64,000 bases of DNA, taken from the NCBI GenBank assembly GCA_014728295.1, contig WJLW01000002.1, positions 1 through 64,000 on the forward strand. The letters run 5' to 3'. Position numbers and translations under genes: made by a program. This DNA comes from Chitinivibrionales bacterium. GTDB taxonomy: Bacteria > Fibrobacterota > Chitinivibrionia > Chitinivibrionales > WJKA01. This document shows positions 17,043-25,640 of this stretch, piece after piece. The notes beneath the pieces are model-generated. The model was not told the DNA's origin, searched no databases, and worked only from the letters and a program-made list of their open reading frames with translations. The number at the start of each line of letters is the position of its first letter. Positions within the stretch are counted from its first letter, which is position 1.

Positions 17043-18047
17043 ATGGCAAAAAGAGATAAGAAGCTTACCGCGCTTTTGCGCATTTTGAAGGAATCCAACC
17101 GGCCCCTGACCTCCACACAGATTGCCGATCATCTCAATTCATCGGGCATTGACATCAGCGAGCGTTCGATTCGCCTCTACCTGGGTGATCTTGACAAAAA
17201 AGGGCTGGTTATTTCGCACGGTCGCCGGGGCAAAACTATTTCCGAAGCTGGTTCCGAATATCTCAGATCGGAGCAACTGGTATATCACATCGGCTACCTG
17301 TCGGCCAAAATCGATCAGATGACTTATGCGATGAATTTCGATCTGGCACGTCGTTCGGGAAAAGTGGTCGTCAATGTTTCGCTGGTCGATCCGCACCTGC
17401 TGCACAGATACTGTGATGCAATAGGCAAGGTATTCGAGCTGGGCTATGCAATGGGCAATCGCGTCATGCTGCTTGGTCCCGGTGAAGAGCTGGGCGATAT
17501 ACAGATTCCCGAAGACAAGGTGGGCTTTTGCACGGTTTGCTCCATCACGCTCAATGGTGTGCTGCTCAAACATGGAATTCCCACCTCCTCCCGATTCGGG
17601 GGGCTCCTCTTTCTCAACAAAGGCAAGCCCGAGCGTTTTGTCGAGGTAATCCACTACGACGCCACCAGTATCGATCCGCTCGAAGTGTTCATCCGTAGCG
17701 GCATGACCGATTACTGGGGGGCTATCAGCAGAAAAACCGGCAAAATCGGCGCAAGTTTCAGGGAGCTTCCGGCCGACAGCCGCGAAATGGTGACGCATAT
17801 CGCGCAGCATCTTGACGAAATAGGACTAGGCGCCTTCATGAAAATCGGCCTGCCCGGTCAGTCGGTTCTTGACATTCCGGTTAGTGAAGGACGCATCGGT
17901 GCGCTGGTTATCGGCGGTCTCAATCCAATTGCCATACTGGAAGAAAAAGAAAACCGGGTCGTCTCCAAAGCCATGTCGGGGCTGGTTGAATTTACGCGTT
18001 TGTTCACGTATAAAGACCTGGCAACACGACTGAAGCATTTCGTGTAG
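17043..18047 (+). CDS. nrpR: NrpR-type nitrogen regulator
   Basis: A 334-residue repressor. Residues 1-70 form a winged helix-turn-helix (LTSTQIADHLNSSGIDISERSIRLYLGDLDKKGLV), and residues 85-330 form one NRD ligand domain (GLLFLNKG, GMTDYWGAI, GASFRELP and IGALVIGGLNPIA are typical). In methanogenic archaea NrpR binds 2-oxoglutarate and represses nitrogen-fixation and glutamine-synthetase genes. Bacterial copies with a single NRD are known, and this one has that form. GGAAGG precedes the ATG. The divergent glutamate-synthase-domain gene is the obvious local target. I am confident of the family; the regulon is inference. Confidence 0.9.
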   Translation: MAKRDKKLTALLRILKESNRPLTSTQIADHLNSSGIDISERSIRLYLGDLDKKGLVISHGRRGKTISEAGSEYLRSEQLVYHIGYLSAKIDQMTYAMNFDLARRSGKVVVNVSLVDPHLLHRYCDAIGKVFELGYAMGNRVMLLGPGEELGDIQIPEDKVGFCTVCSITLNGVLLKHGIPTSSRFGGLLFLNKGKPERFVEVIHYDATSIDPLEVFIRSGMTDYWGAISRKTGKIGASFRELPADSREMVTHIAQHLDEIGLGAFMKIGLPGQSVLDIPVSEGRIGALVIGGLNPIAILEEKENRVVSKAMSGLVEFTRLFTYKDLATRLKHFV

Positions 18048-18068
18048 CTACGGTACGATTCCGGGGCG

Positions 18069-18083
18069 ATTCCGGGTCGGACC
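18069..18083 (+). repeat. Outer inverted repeat, left arm
   Basis: Perfect complement of 19137-19151. It overlaps a 7-bp-stem REP-like hairpin at 18072-18086, and a near copy of its ATTCCGG core lies just to the left. Confidence 0.8.
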
Positions 18084-18187
18084 CGGCGCATGCTTCTATA
18101 TATCAACGACTTACAACAATAAACGCCGAAAGAATTCACGATAAATCAATGACTTACATCGATTTCTGCTTCGATTCCGGTTCGAAC

Positions 18188-18997
18188 TCACCACGCATTT
18201 TTATCCCAAAGAATGGTATTATCACCCGTAATAATTTCTGATGAATGGGTGCTTCCATATTGAGGCGTGCTTTCCTGTAAGGCGCATACTTCTTCCAGCT
18301 CACCGCTATCCTCAGAAATTTTATTGACTTTTCTGCGATGTGCCTTTTTATTCAGATTTTCCTTAATTTGCTCGACATATTCCCGGTCGCCTACTGCGAT
18401 GCTTTTTGTCCAAATTTCGCTTCGATAAAGTTCGTCGGCATCCAGGGCCATTTCGATTTCATTATTATATCGGGCCACAAATCGATTCCAGTCGCTTTTT
18501 CCGAGTGACTGCAGGAGGGCGGATCGATCTACAAGACAAGCTTCATCTGATGACTTGCCCATCTCGGCGAAGCCACAGAATTGCCATTGACCCGGATGCT
18601 CAACAACTTTTGCCCTGACCATGTTCAAGTCGACGTATACAAGACATCGTAATAGATGATGATGTGACTGAATTGCGGTTGCGTGATAGCGATCTTCCCA
18701 GAAGGCACCTTTTCGCCCTTTCCGTTCATTGTATTCCTGGCCGACTCTGCCGGCTGTGAGCTGCATGCTCTGAGCGATGACGGTTTGGCTGGTGCCAGGG
18801 TGAGCCAGTAAATGAATATGGTTATCGGTGACACAATAGCCGAGCACGCTCAGATCGTACTTTTCGATGCTTGCGGATAGCCAGGTCATCCAGCGTCTTT
18901 TCTCATACGCATATTTGAGCAGATACTGCCGGTTGTGGCAACGATGAGTTATATGATAAATGAATCCGGGAAGAAAAAAACGTTTGGCTCTTGGCAT
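18188..18997 (-). CDS. REP-associated tyrosine transposase (Y1/RAYT family)
   Basis: A 269-residue HUH-type single-strand transposase. The metal-binding HUH motif is seen as NHIHLL (CVTDNHIHLLAHP), and the catalytic tyrosine in the segment LVYVDLNMVRA. The N-terminus RFFLPGFIYHITHR and the ARYHATAI-like segment (EDRYHATAI) are hallmarks of the group. RAYT proteins cut and join REP hairpins and are usually single-copy, domesticated genes. The flanking hairpin repeats are its likely DNA substrates. The C-terminal 60 residues are charged and not part of the catalytic fold. The ATG has only a weak ribosome site. Confidence 0.88.
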   Translation of the reverse strand: MPRAKRFFLPGFIYHITHRCHNRQYLLKYAYEKRRWMTWLSASIEKYDLSVLGYCVTDNHIHLLAHPGTSQTVIAQSMQLTAGRVGQEYNERKGRKGAFWEDRYHATAIQSHHHLLRCLVYVDLNMVRAKVVEHPGQWQFCGFAEMGKSSDEACLVDRSALLQSLGKSDWNRFVARYNNEIEMALDADELYRSEIWTKSIAVGDREYVEQIKENLNKKAHRRKVNKISEDSGELEEVCALQESTPQYGSTHSSEIITGDNTILWDKNAW

Positions 18998-19136
18998 ATT
19001 TCAAGGCTCAGGATTTTAAGATTTTGCAAAGATACTTCAAAATAATTTTGGCCGATTTTCGCTGTAAGTCATTGAATTCTTGTGGTTGGAAATCGAGGTG
19101 ATCGGTGTAAGACGCTGATTTTAAAATATTTGCCCA

Positions 19137-19151
19137 GGTCCGACCCGGAAT
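19137..19151 (-). repeat. Outer inverted repeat, right arm
   Basis: Perfect complement of 18069-18083. A second AATTCC/CCGGAATTC block follows, mirroring the doubled ATTCCGG on the left side with a few mismatches. Confidence 0.8.
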
Positions 19152-19258
19152 TCCACCGGAATTCAGCTAAATGCACAAAAATTTATTATATTCATGAATA
19201 ATTACAAAGAAGCAAAAAGCGCTTCGTTCAGCAAATACTTTCAGCTTTAGGGGATCTT

Positions 19259-21487
19259 ATGTTATTACTTCACGCCGTGAGCGCGCAGTCACGCGTTCGT
19301 AAATACCTGTCTTTTTTAACCGTTATAACAATCACCTTCCTCACCGCTTCAACTCTGCACGCCTTTGACGGTAAGGCTTACTTCTATCAAACCCGCAAGC
19401 CGGTCAGCCTGGTGGAAGTCGATATGGCCACCGGCAATAAACGTACGGTATTCAGCTCGTCGGAAAACCTGGGATCACCGGCCAAGCTTTCTCCGGATGG
19501 CAGGTATCTGGGATATGTCACCAATAATCGGCTGCATCTGGTCGATATCGATGCCGGTACCGACCGGGTCGAATTCGAGGGATTGAATAATGACGAATAT
19601 CACTGGGCCTGGACGACCAACGGCATTTTCTGGGATGCCGGCGCCAGCGGCGGGACGGGAATCTACCGGTACGACTTCGACACCAAACAGAAAACGATTG
19701 TGCACAGGTGGATTGAAGATGACTACCGGACGTCTGAATACAGCAAGTACGTCAATGATCATAACGACCGTGTTCGCACCGGTGGTGGACATTACGTGGC
19801 TTCGCTCGATGGACGCATCGCCTGGGCACGCGTCAGCACACCGATGAAGGATGCACAGAATGAGGGATGCTTCAAAGACTACAATCACCATTTTCTGTAT
19901 TTCAATGAAGATTTTTCGTCGGTTGTGGATGTCCCGCATTGTTCATGGGGACACGGACGCGGCATGACCAATGACGGCAAGTATATGCTTTTCATGATCG
20001 GATTCGGTTGCTACTGGGAAATTGCCGATGAGTATACCGGTGACAAATCGCATGAAAGCGGCAAAGGATCCTCATGCGGCAATCACCGTTGCTGGAAAGC
20101 GCTGCGCACCTCGGACCTGAAGCTCGAATTCGACCTGGCGCCGCCCAATAATACCGACTATATCACTGACGATGCCGTACGTTGTTCCAATGACAATGAT
20201 TATCTCGGTTATAGCGTGAAATCCGAGCCCGGGCATTACATCTGGAACTGGAAGGAGAATACCGCACCCGTCAATTTTGTTGACCTGGCGGATTACCGCT
20301 TTTTGGGTTTCTGGAAGGGAGACCGTCCGTCGTCAAACGAGCCGTACCTGGCCGTATCGCCGATGACGCTGAGTTTTTCGGTGGACAATGGCGCATCATC
20401 GGTTGCCGATAAGGACGTAACCGTTACCAACTCAAGTGCGGGGACACTAACCAAAGTCAGCGCCTCATCATCGGAACCATGGCTGACGGTTTCGGTGCAG
20501 GGCAGTGGCGGCAACACTCAGCAGATTACCAACTCGATCGACGTCTCTGCCTTGTCAAGTGGTGAGAACACGGCAACCGTCACCGTGAGCAGCGGAGGGG
20601 CATCCAATTCGGTCGAATACAGCGTCGTTGCTACCAAAGGCGGCATTCCGGCGCCGAGCGATTTGGCAACCAGCGTTCCGCAATCCGACAGCCTGCTCGA
20701 TGTCAGGCTGACCTGGACAGACAATGCGGACAATGAAACCGGCTATATTATCGAGCGCAAGCCGGAAGGCGGTTCGTGGCAGGCAATCAAAACCGTTAAC
20801 GCCAATACCGAAGCATATACGGACGAGCATCTTGCAATCGGTACCTACGTCTATCGTGTCAAAGCCGAGACCGGATCGCAGTATTCATCCTACTCAAACG
20901 AATCATCCATTGCCATCGAAGGCATTATGTGGGTGCGCGTCACCGGTCCTACTAAAACGCATCTTGACGTCGGCGAAACCGTAAAGATCACCTGGGAGAC
21001 CAACCGGGTGGATAACATCAAAATTCTGTACACGGCCGACGGTGGGGACAACTGGGATTTATTGACTGCTACCGGTGGAATTACCAGCACCATGAATGAG
21101 TGGGACGATGGATTTGAATGGACGGTACCTGCCTCGCTTGACGGAAAAGTAGTCGTCATCCAGGTTGCCGAGTATAATGACATCGTATCAGGTTTCAGCT
21201 CAACTGTTGGAGTCGGATCGACAAGCGCCACCAATCCGCATCTCAGGGCCGGCAGCATGTTGCCGGTTGCCGTCGAGTTGCAAAACAGGCGTCTGGTTGT
21301 TTCCGGCAGTTCAAATAGGCTTGTCTCCGTGCACATGGCAAGCGTGAACGGCAAGCAGGTCCTGAGTGCCGACCTGAGGCCGGCAGATGCGCAGGCATTT
21401 TCGCTCAAAAAAATGCCCAAAGGCATCTATACCCTCACTTTGATCCATGCAGGCACGGTCGATAGCCGCCGCATTGTGCTTCGCTAA
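19259..21487 (+). CDS. Secreted propeller-BACON-FN3 protein with sorting-type C-terminus
   Basis: A 742-residue exported multidomain protein. It has a signal peptide at residues 1-35; a propeller-like region with PD40-type blades (LSPDGRYLGYV, LHLVDIDAG) to about 350; a BACON-like immunoglobulin domain at 362-455 (LSFSVDNGA, EPWLTVS); a fibronectin type III domain at 462-550 (LTWTDNADNETGYIIER); a further beta domain at 555-655 (ITWETNRVDNIKILYT); and a sorting-type domain at 665-742 (SVHMASVNGKQVL, PKGIYTLTL). BACON and FN3 modules commonly link or bind carbohydrate in secreted glycan-active proteins. No catalytic motif is visible. It resembles the protein at 263-1924. AGGGGA precedes the ATG, and a strong hairpin follows the gene. 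Confidence 0.82.
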   Translation: MLLLHAVSAQSRVRKYLSFLTVITITFLTASTLHAFDGKAYFYQTRKPVSLVEVDMATGNKRTVFSSSENLGSPAKLSPDGRYLGYVTNNRLHLVDIDAGTDRVEFEGLNNDEYHWAWTTNGIFWDAGASGGTGIYRYDFDTKQKTIVHRWIEDDYRTSEYSKYVNDHNDRVRTGGGHYVASLDGRIAWARVSTPMKDAQNEGCFKDYNHHFLYFNEDFSSVVDVPHCSWGHGRGMTNDGKYMLFMIGFGCYWEIADEYTGDKSHESGKGSSCGNHRCWKALRTSDLKLEFDLAPPNNTDYITDDAVRCSNDNDYLGYSVKSEPGHYIWNWKENTAPVNFVDLADYRFLGFWKGDRPSSNEPYLAVSPMTLSFSVDNGASSVADKDVTVTNSSAGTLTKVSASSSEPWLTVSVQGSGGNTQQITNSIDVSALSSGENTATVTVSSGGASNSVEYSVVATKGGIPAPSDLATSVPQSDSLLDVRLTWTDNADNETGYIIERKPEGGSWQAIKTVNANTEAYTDEHLAIGTYVYRVKAETGSQYSSYSNESSIAIEGIMWVRVTGPTKTHLDVGETVKITWETNRVDNIKILYTADGGDNWDLLTATGGITSTMNEWDDGFEWTVPASLDGKVVVIQVAEYNDIVSGFSSTVGVGSTSATNPHLRAGSMLPVAVELQNRRLVVSGSSNRLVSVHMASVNGKQVLSADLRPADAQAFSLKKMPKGIYTLTLIHAGTVDSRRIVLR

Positions 21488-21517
21488 AGCTTGAGCTTGA
21501 TTTCATATAGGGTGACC

Positions 21518-21554
21518 GGGACGAACTTTTAATAAAACAATAAAAGTTCGTCCC
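21518..21554 (+). terminator. 14-bp stem hairpin after the propeller gene
   Basis: GGGACGAACTTTTA (21518-21531) pairs perfectly with 21541-21554 around a 9-nt A-rich loop, 31 nt after the stop codon. The right arm begins with TAAAA and no T-run follows on the plus strand, so termination may be weak. The stem itself is strong. Confidence 0.55.
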
Positions 21555-21695
21555 CTGCATATGAAGCATTTGGCTCGAAGCGGATTTAAATACATACCAC
21601 TTATAAACTAAGTTAGGTTATATCTCTAATAAATTGATTTGGTTAAGAATGTGACATTTTTTAAATTGCAGTTTCCATGGAATCGACTGAGGCGC

Positions 21696-21724
21696 TTGAC
21701 AGATTCTCTAATCGTCGCTATAAT
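21696..21724 (+). promoter_or_regulatory. Perfect consensus sigma-70 promoter of the pilin operon
   Basis: TTGACA and TATAAT are both exact and separated by exactly 17 bp (spacer 21702-21718). The predicted start is near 21731, about 70 nt before the GTG of the first pilin-like gene. The preceding 100 bp is AT-rich, as for an UP-element. Confidence 0.8.
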
Positions 21725-21800
21725 TTGGTACCAGTCATTGTTACGGTTCGACAAACAGCCACCCACGGCAGACAGCTAAATAGTTAATATCGAGATTAAA

Positions 21801-22241
21801 GTGAAACATGTTCCAGCATGTGACGGCAGTATCCGGCAGGATGCATCAGGCATGACCCTGATCGAGATCATGGTCGCGGTCGTGATCATTACCTTTGCCG
21901 CGCTCGGGTTGATCATGTTTATGCAAAACAACGTGCGTAGCACCAAAGCATCCTACGCTTTAACCACCGCAACACAGGCAGCGACATCCGCCATTCAGGA
22001 ACTAGAGGCAAAATTAAGCAACGACGATACGTTCCATGAATATGTTGACAGCGTTGACGTCAACGGAGGCGCCTATATCACCGATCCCGTCGTAGACACC
22101 GTAAACAGCGTTCCCCTGGCGAAAGTAGCGACAATAACCCTGAACGAAGATAAACTGGTTGTGAAAATGACCGTCTCCTGGAAAGACGACGCTTCGAGTG
22201 ACCACAGTGTCAAAATGGGCACAATTGTGCTACCACCGTAG
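21801..22241 (+). CDS. Type IV pilin-like protein, PilV-like
   Basis: A 146-residue prepilin. The type III signal is plain: a leader of about 17 residues ending in Gly, then MTLIEIMVAVVIITFAALG with Glu at position 5 of the mature chain. This is the motif cut and methylated by PilD. The hydrophobic helix is followed by a small variable domain. PilV-type minor pilins help prime pilus or pseudopilus assembly in the inner membrane. Translation starts at GTG 21801. It is the first gene of the operon with those at 22308 and 22925, which supply PilW- and PilX-like partners. No major pilin or assembly ATPase is in the window. Confidence 0.8.
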   Translation: MKHVPACDGSIRQDASGMTLIEIMVAVVIITFAALGLIMFMQNNVRSTKASYALTTATQAATSAIQELEAKLSNDDTFHEYVDSVDVNGGAYITDPVVDTVNSVPLAKVATITLNEDKLVVKMTVSWKDDASSDHSVKMGTIVLPP

Positions 22242-22307
22242 GGCAGAGGTCAGTAATGGAGGATTGATTTGATGGCCGTACTCTGAGGACTAGACGGATC
22301 CGCGATT

Positions 22308-22907
22308 ATGCGAAAACGATACAAACAAATTCCCGAAGGCTTGTATAAGCGATCAAACATTGGCGGCTTGACGCTGATTGAGCTCCTGGTTGCGGTTGTG
22401 GTATCCAGCCTTGCGATTGGTGGATTACTCAAAATCTATCTGGCCAACCAGAAAAGCGCCACGTATCTCAAACAGGTTTCACGCATGCAGCAGAATCTGA
22501 AAATGGCGGCCGATTTCATCAACGGGGGATTGCCGGGCGCCGGCTACGGACTCGCCGTCGACAGCATGCGCTGGGGATTCGAGCCGGCCGATACTGGCAT
22601 TCAGGTGCGCTATGTTGACGAATACGGTCACTACAATTGTGCAGGTAAAGTTGTTACTGTGCGATTTGCAGAATCCGGCGGATATCTGTTTCAAATCGAC
22701 TCAAGCGAGTGCGCCGACAATCATGCAAAAAAAATAATGGAAGTCGATACATTCTTTGTAACGTATTTCAATCAGAACGGCGATACGTTGACATCATATA
22801 CTGCCAGAAGGGACAGCACCAAAAGCATTGTATACACTATCCGACAGGCAAGCGTGCAGGATCACAAGCGTGAGTTGACCGGCCGCGTGGCCTTTCCCAA
22901 TTTTTAG
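22308..22907 (+). CDS. Type IV minor pilin, PilW-like
   Basis: A 199-residue prepilin with the processing motif GG|LTLIELLVAVVVSSLAIGG at about residues 20-38, including the invariant Glu5. The following coiled stretch LKQVSRMQQNLKMAADFINGGLPGAGYG matches the PilW/PulJ pattern, in which an amphipathic N-terminal helix is followed by GA/GL loops. The C-terminal part is a small beta domain. It is separated from the upstream pilin gene by 66 nt and from the downstream gene by 17 nt, consistent with one message from the promoter at 21696. Its role is inferred from family: a minor pilin in the tip complex. Confidence 0.8.
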   Translation: MRKRYKQIPEGLYKRSNIGGLTLIELLVAVVVSSLAIGGLLKIYLANQKSATYLKQVSRMQQNLKMAADFINGGLPGAGYGLAVDSMRWGFEPADTGIQVRYVDEYGHYNCAGKVVTVRFAESGGYLFQIDSSECADNHAKKIMEVDTFFVTYFNQNGDTLTSYTARRDSTKSIVYTIRQASVQDHKRELTGRVAFPNF

Positions 22908-22924
22908 CCCGTGAGGTAGAGATC

Positions 22925-25285
22925 ATGTCGGTGAAATCAATTGCAAAAAACCAGGGATATGCCATGATGATCGCGCTGGTCGTTATGGTGACGATCGCGC
23001 TCATAATGACGGTAGTATTTCGCACTGTTTCCGATGATGTCAAATCAAGCGGAGGCATGTACCAGCGAACCAAAGCCGGTTACGTTGCCGAAAGTGCGGT
23101 CAAGTGGGGCCTGTCAATGGCACAGGCCAGCGGATTCAGTCTTCCGACCGACAGCATGGACGTCGCCGGGCTCGACTGCTGCACCGATCCGTGCGGGTGC
23201 GGAGAAAACTACCTGTGCCCCGAAAAATTCTTCGAAATTCTGGAAAGCAGCAAACTGTATCCCAACTCACCCGATCCGGATACAATCAAAGAGAACGGCA
23301 AAACGTGGATTCGGCAGCAGACGACCGACGGCGATGAAGCGCTTTCGGGGCAGGCCACCTACGAAAATCCGGAAGTCATAGAATACTCGATCGAATACCC
23401 TGCGGACGACGTCATCAGAGTAATCGGCAAGGGCACGGTGATGGGCAAAACAGTCGAGGCCCGCCTGACGGCCAGGATTACAACAAGTGCCGGCAGCCCG
23501 TCCTGGGATCCGGCGTATACGTTCATCGGATTCGGTGATATGATCCCGGCATTCAATACGCAAGGCGACGTTTACCCGCAAAACCTCACGTGCGGCAAAA
23601 TTCATGTCGATGGGACGATTTATACAACGAACCCGAAGGTCGGCGAGCATTATTTAAAACTGGCGGCGGATAAATTTACTTCCACCAATGGGATGGTCAA
23701 CACAATATCTCCCTATCGCACTCACGCCACGGCAAAGATGGATTTCATCAACAGCCATTTGACTACCAACTGGCGCAATGATCATCTCTTTCCGTTGGCG
23801 GGGGGGTGCTCAAGCATCCACATGAAAGGGAAAGATGGAACTTCAATTGACTACTGGGACTTTAACGATCCTGGAACAACAGAATTCAACGAAACAGACT
23901 ACAGCAAGCCGTCGATCGAAGATTCCCTGCCGATCAACTATCTGCCAGGCGTTCACATGAGTGGCCCACCTGCATCCGGCCCGGATAACTGCGATGACTG
24001 CATGGCCCGTACGGTTCGCTATGATCAATTGCCCGCGTATGGGACGAGCATCGAGTGGGAATGGATTTATAACGATCAATATGGGCAGCACCGGGAAAAA
24101 CGTGAATGGTACACCGGCTATCATGCACGCAGCGGAAATTATAATAGGAATTTGTCGAAAATTGCGCGGCAGAATCCGGATATCACCTACGGTCACTACA
24201 AGGAAGTTGGGCTTTGGAACGACAAAGACCGCATGGTGGCCGGCTCATTTGAAACGCTTGCCGAGCATATCCCGGATGATTATGCCAAAGCGCGCTGCGA
24301 CTGGCATGCGGTCAGATTTCAAGGGTACTGGGGCGGCGAATGGGTACGGGCGCTCTGGCTCGACCTCAGCGACAGTCTGGCCTATCCGGCACGCTGCGCA
24401 GGCGGGGGATGGATCGACTTTGACACGTGCAACGTCATCGTGGTCAACGGCGATTCGCTCCTTTATCCCATCAGTATCTACAGCCGCGGCGAAATTTATT
24501 TAATCGGCGATTTCAATGTCGGCTATAATGCCAGGGCCCACGGCGTCTGGGATGCCGATCTGGAAGAACTCAGAGACGACAGCCCGCGTTGGACCAACGG
24601 CAGGATCAAAGGCGCCAAGGTCGTAGCCGACAGCAATCGCATCTGGTTTCTCAGTGCCAAATATGCCTGTACCCGGGCTGGATTCGGCGTAAATTCGCGG
24701 GAAGGCTCCCGAGACGGCTACCGGGGCCGAACCGGGCATCCCGCTAAACACACGGCGACTAACGGCAGGGAAGACGGCGTAGTTGGCGTCTACGTGGGTA
24801 CCTTTGTTTTCGGAGCACCTCAAATCAACGAGGCATTTTATACCTTCTCGAACTCGCATGCACAGGCGCTTGATTTCAGTCCGCCAATACTGGAACATGC
24901 TGACGGGTCTGAGCATGGCCCCTATTACAAGATATACGGACTGACCATGATGCTGCAAAATGGCCGTGTTGAGGGAGACTGGAACGAAGCCAAAAGCGAC
25001 TATGACAGCTATACCGATCCCAACGGCTACTGGGGCAAATTGCGCAGCGATCCAAACGATGCGTTTACGATGGGAGCAATTACGCAGAAACGTAGCGAAA
25101 TCTACTGGGGAAATTTTGGCGACGGCTGGCCGCCGCGCCCCGGCTACATTGCGCCGCGCTATGGCGGTTTTTCGTATTCTGCCCTGCAGATCGAATGCGG
25201 CGGGGTCAATCGCCCGATCGCTCCGGGAGACGGCAGCAGTGCGAAACAAATCGATAAGGAATCGATTGCGGTTTACTTCCGGTAA
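22925..25285 (+). CDS. Very large PilX-like pilus protein
   Basis: A 786-residue protein with the PilX/GspK-like N-terminus: a short leader, GYAMMIALVVMVTIALIMTVVFRTVS, then SGGMYQRTKAGYVAESAVKW, which is the usual helix that begins PilX proteins. The usual PilX is about 200 residues, so a domain of some 650 residues has been added. That domain is rich in aromatic residues and Gly/Asn/Asp turns and contains two cysteine clusters, CCTDPCGCGENYLC and DNCDDC. It has no recognisable fold and could be an exposed tip adhesin. GAGGTAGAG precedes the ATG. Its stop codon abuts the truncated GH3 remnant on the other strand. Confidence 0.72.
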   Translation: MSVKSIAKNQGYAMMIALVVMVTIALIMTVVFRTVSDDVKSSGGMYQRTKAGYVAESAVKWGLSMAQASGFSLPTDSMDVAGLDCCTDPCGCGENYLCPEKFFEILESSKLYPNSPDPDTIKENGKTWIRQQTTDGDEALSGQATYENPEVIEYSIEYPADDVIRVIGKGTVMGKTVEARLTARITTSAGSPSWDPAYTFIGFGDMIPAFNTQGDVYPQNLTCGKIHVDGTIYTTNPKVGEHYLKLAADKFTSTNGMVNTISPYRTHATAKMDFINSHLTTNWRNDHLFPLAGGCSSIHMKGKDGTSIDYWDFNDPGTTEFNETDYSKPSIEDSLPINYLPGVHMSGPPASGPDNCDDCMARTVRYDQLPAYGTSIEWEWIYNDQYGQHREKREWYTGYHARSGNYNRNLSKIARQNPDITYGHYKEVGLWNDKDRMVAGSFETLAEHIPDDYAKARCDWHAVRFQGYWGGEWVRALWLDLSDSLAYPARCAGGGWIDFDTCNVIVVNGDSLLYPISIYSRGEIYLIGDFNVGYNARAHGVWDADLEELRDDSPRWTNGRIKGAKVVADSNRIWFLSAKYACTRAGFGVNSREGSRDGYRGRTGHPAKHTATNGREDGVVGVYVGTFVFGAPQINEAFYTFSNSHAQALDFSPPILEHADGSEHGPYYKIYGLTMMLQNGRVEGDWNEAKSDYDSYTDPNGYWGKLRSDPNDAFTMGAITQKRSEIYWGNFGDGWPPRPGYIAPRYGGFSYSALQIECGGVNRPIAPGDGSSAKQIDKESIAVYFR

Positions 25286-25286
25286 A

Positions 25287-25564
25287 TACTGTCCCACCCC
25301 GTTTTCGCAATCCACCGCGATGAGTGCCGGCGTCTTTGCTGTGGACTGGATGGCGCCGCTGGTGAGTCCGCAAATATCGCTATATGGCTGATTGGGCAGA
25401 AACATTCCGCCGAATGGTATCTTCTGCTGCACGTCAAGCCAGTCCTGCGGTGAGCGGCTGCGATCTTCGGGGCAGAGTAGCTGGGCAATGCATACGTCAA
25501 GGGCAAGCGAGGATAACGTCGATTCGATCCAGGTGTGCAGGTTGCGGGTAAGATGCAGGGTCAT
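25287..25564 (-). pseudogene. 5' fragment of a glycoside hydrolase family 3 gene
   Basis: About 92 codons read as the start of a GH3 protein: LDVCIAQLLCPEDR, then PFGGMFLPNQPY and TPALIAVDCENGVGQ, equivalent to 'R..LIA.D.E.G.GQ' at the first conserved block of the family. GH3 similarity ends at about 25290, exactly where the pilX-like gene stops on the opposite strand. The frame then continues as antisense of pilX with no GH3 features. About 85% of the enzyme is missing. The fragment follows the ThuA gene by 76 nt, so the two may once have formed an operon before a rearrangement cut GH3. Confidence 0.65.
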
Positions 25565-25640
25565 GGGAACAACCGCGGGGGTACGGGATGGATACGATAC
25601 TCATGTGCAGAGAAAAAACACGTTGGCGAATGCAGGACTG

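Larger units (their letters stand above)
18069..19151. mobile_element. RAYT transposase unit with flanking inverted repeats
   Basis: The transposase gene at 18188-18997 is bracketed by a perfect 15-bp inverted repeat, ATTCCGGGTCGGACC at 18069-18083 and its complement at 19137-19151. Inside it a second 13-bp pair, TCAATGACTTACA at 18146-18158 and its complement at 19063-19075, is nested symmetrically. The outer left arm sits in a small hairpin (CCGGGTC, G, GACCCGG), and the right arm can form a similar hairpin with one mismatch. This fits REP-type sequences around a RAYT gene. No target-site duplication is obvious. Confidence 0.75.

Noticed and set aside
24500..25286. Minus-strand open frame extending the GH3 fragment to 354 codons
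   Set aside because: Antisense to the pilX-like gene, with no GH3 motifs beyond about residue 92; it is a shadow of the pilX codon pattern.
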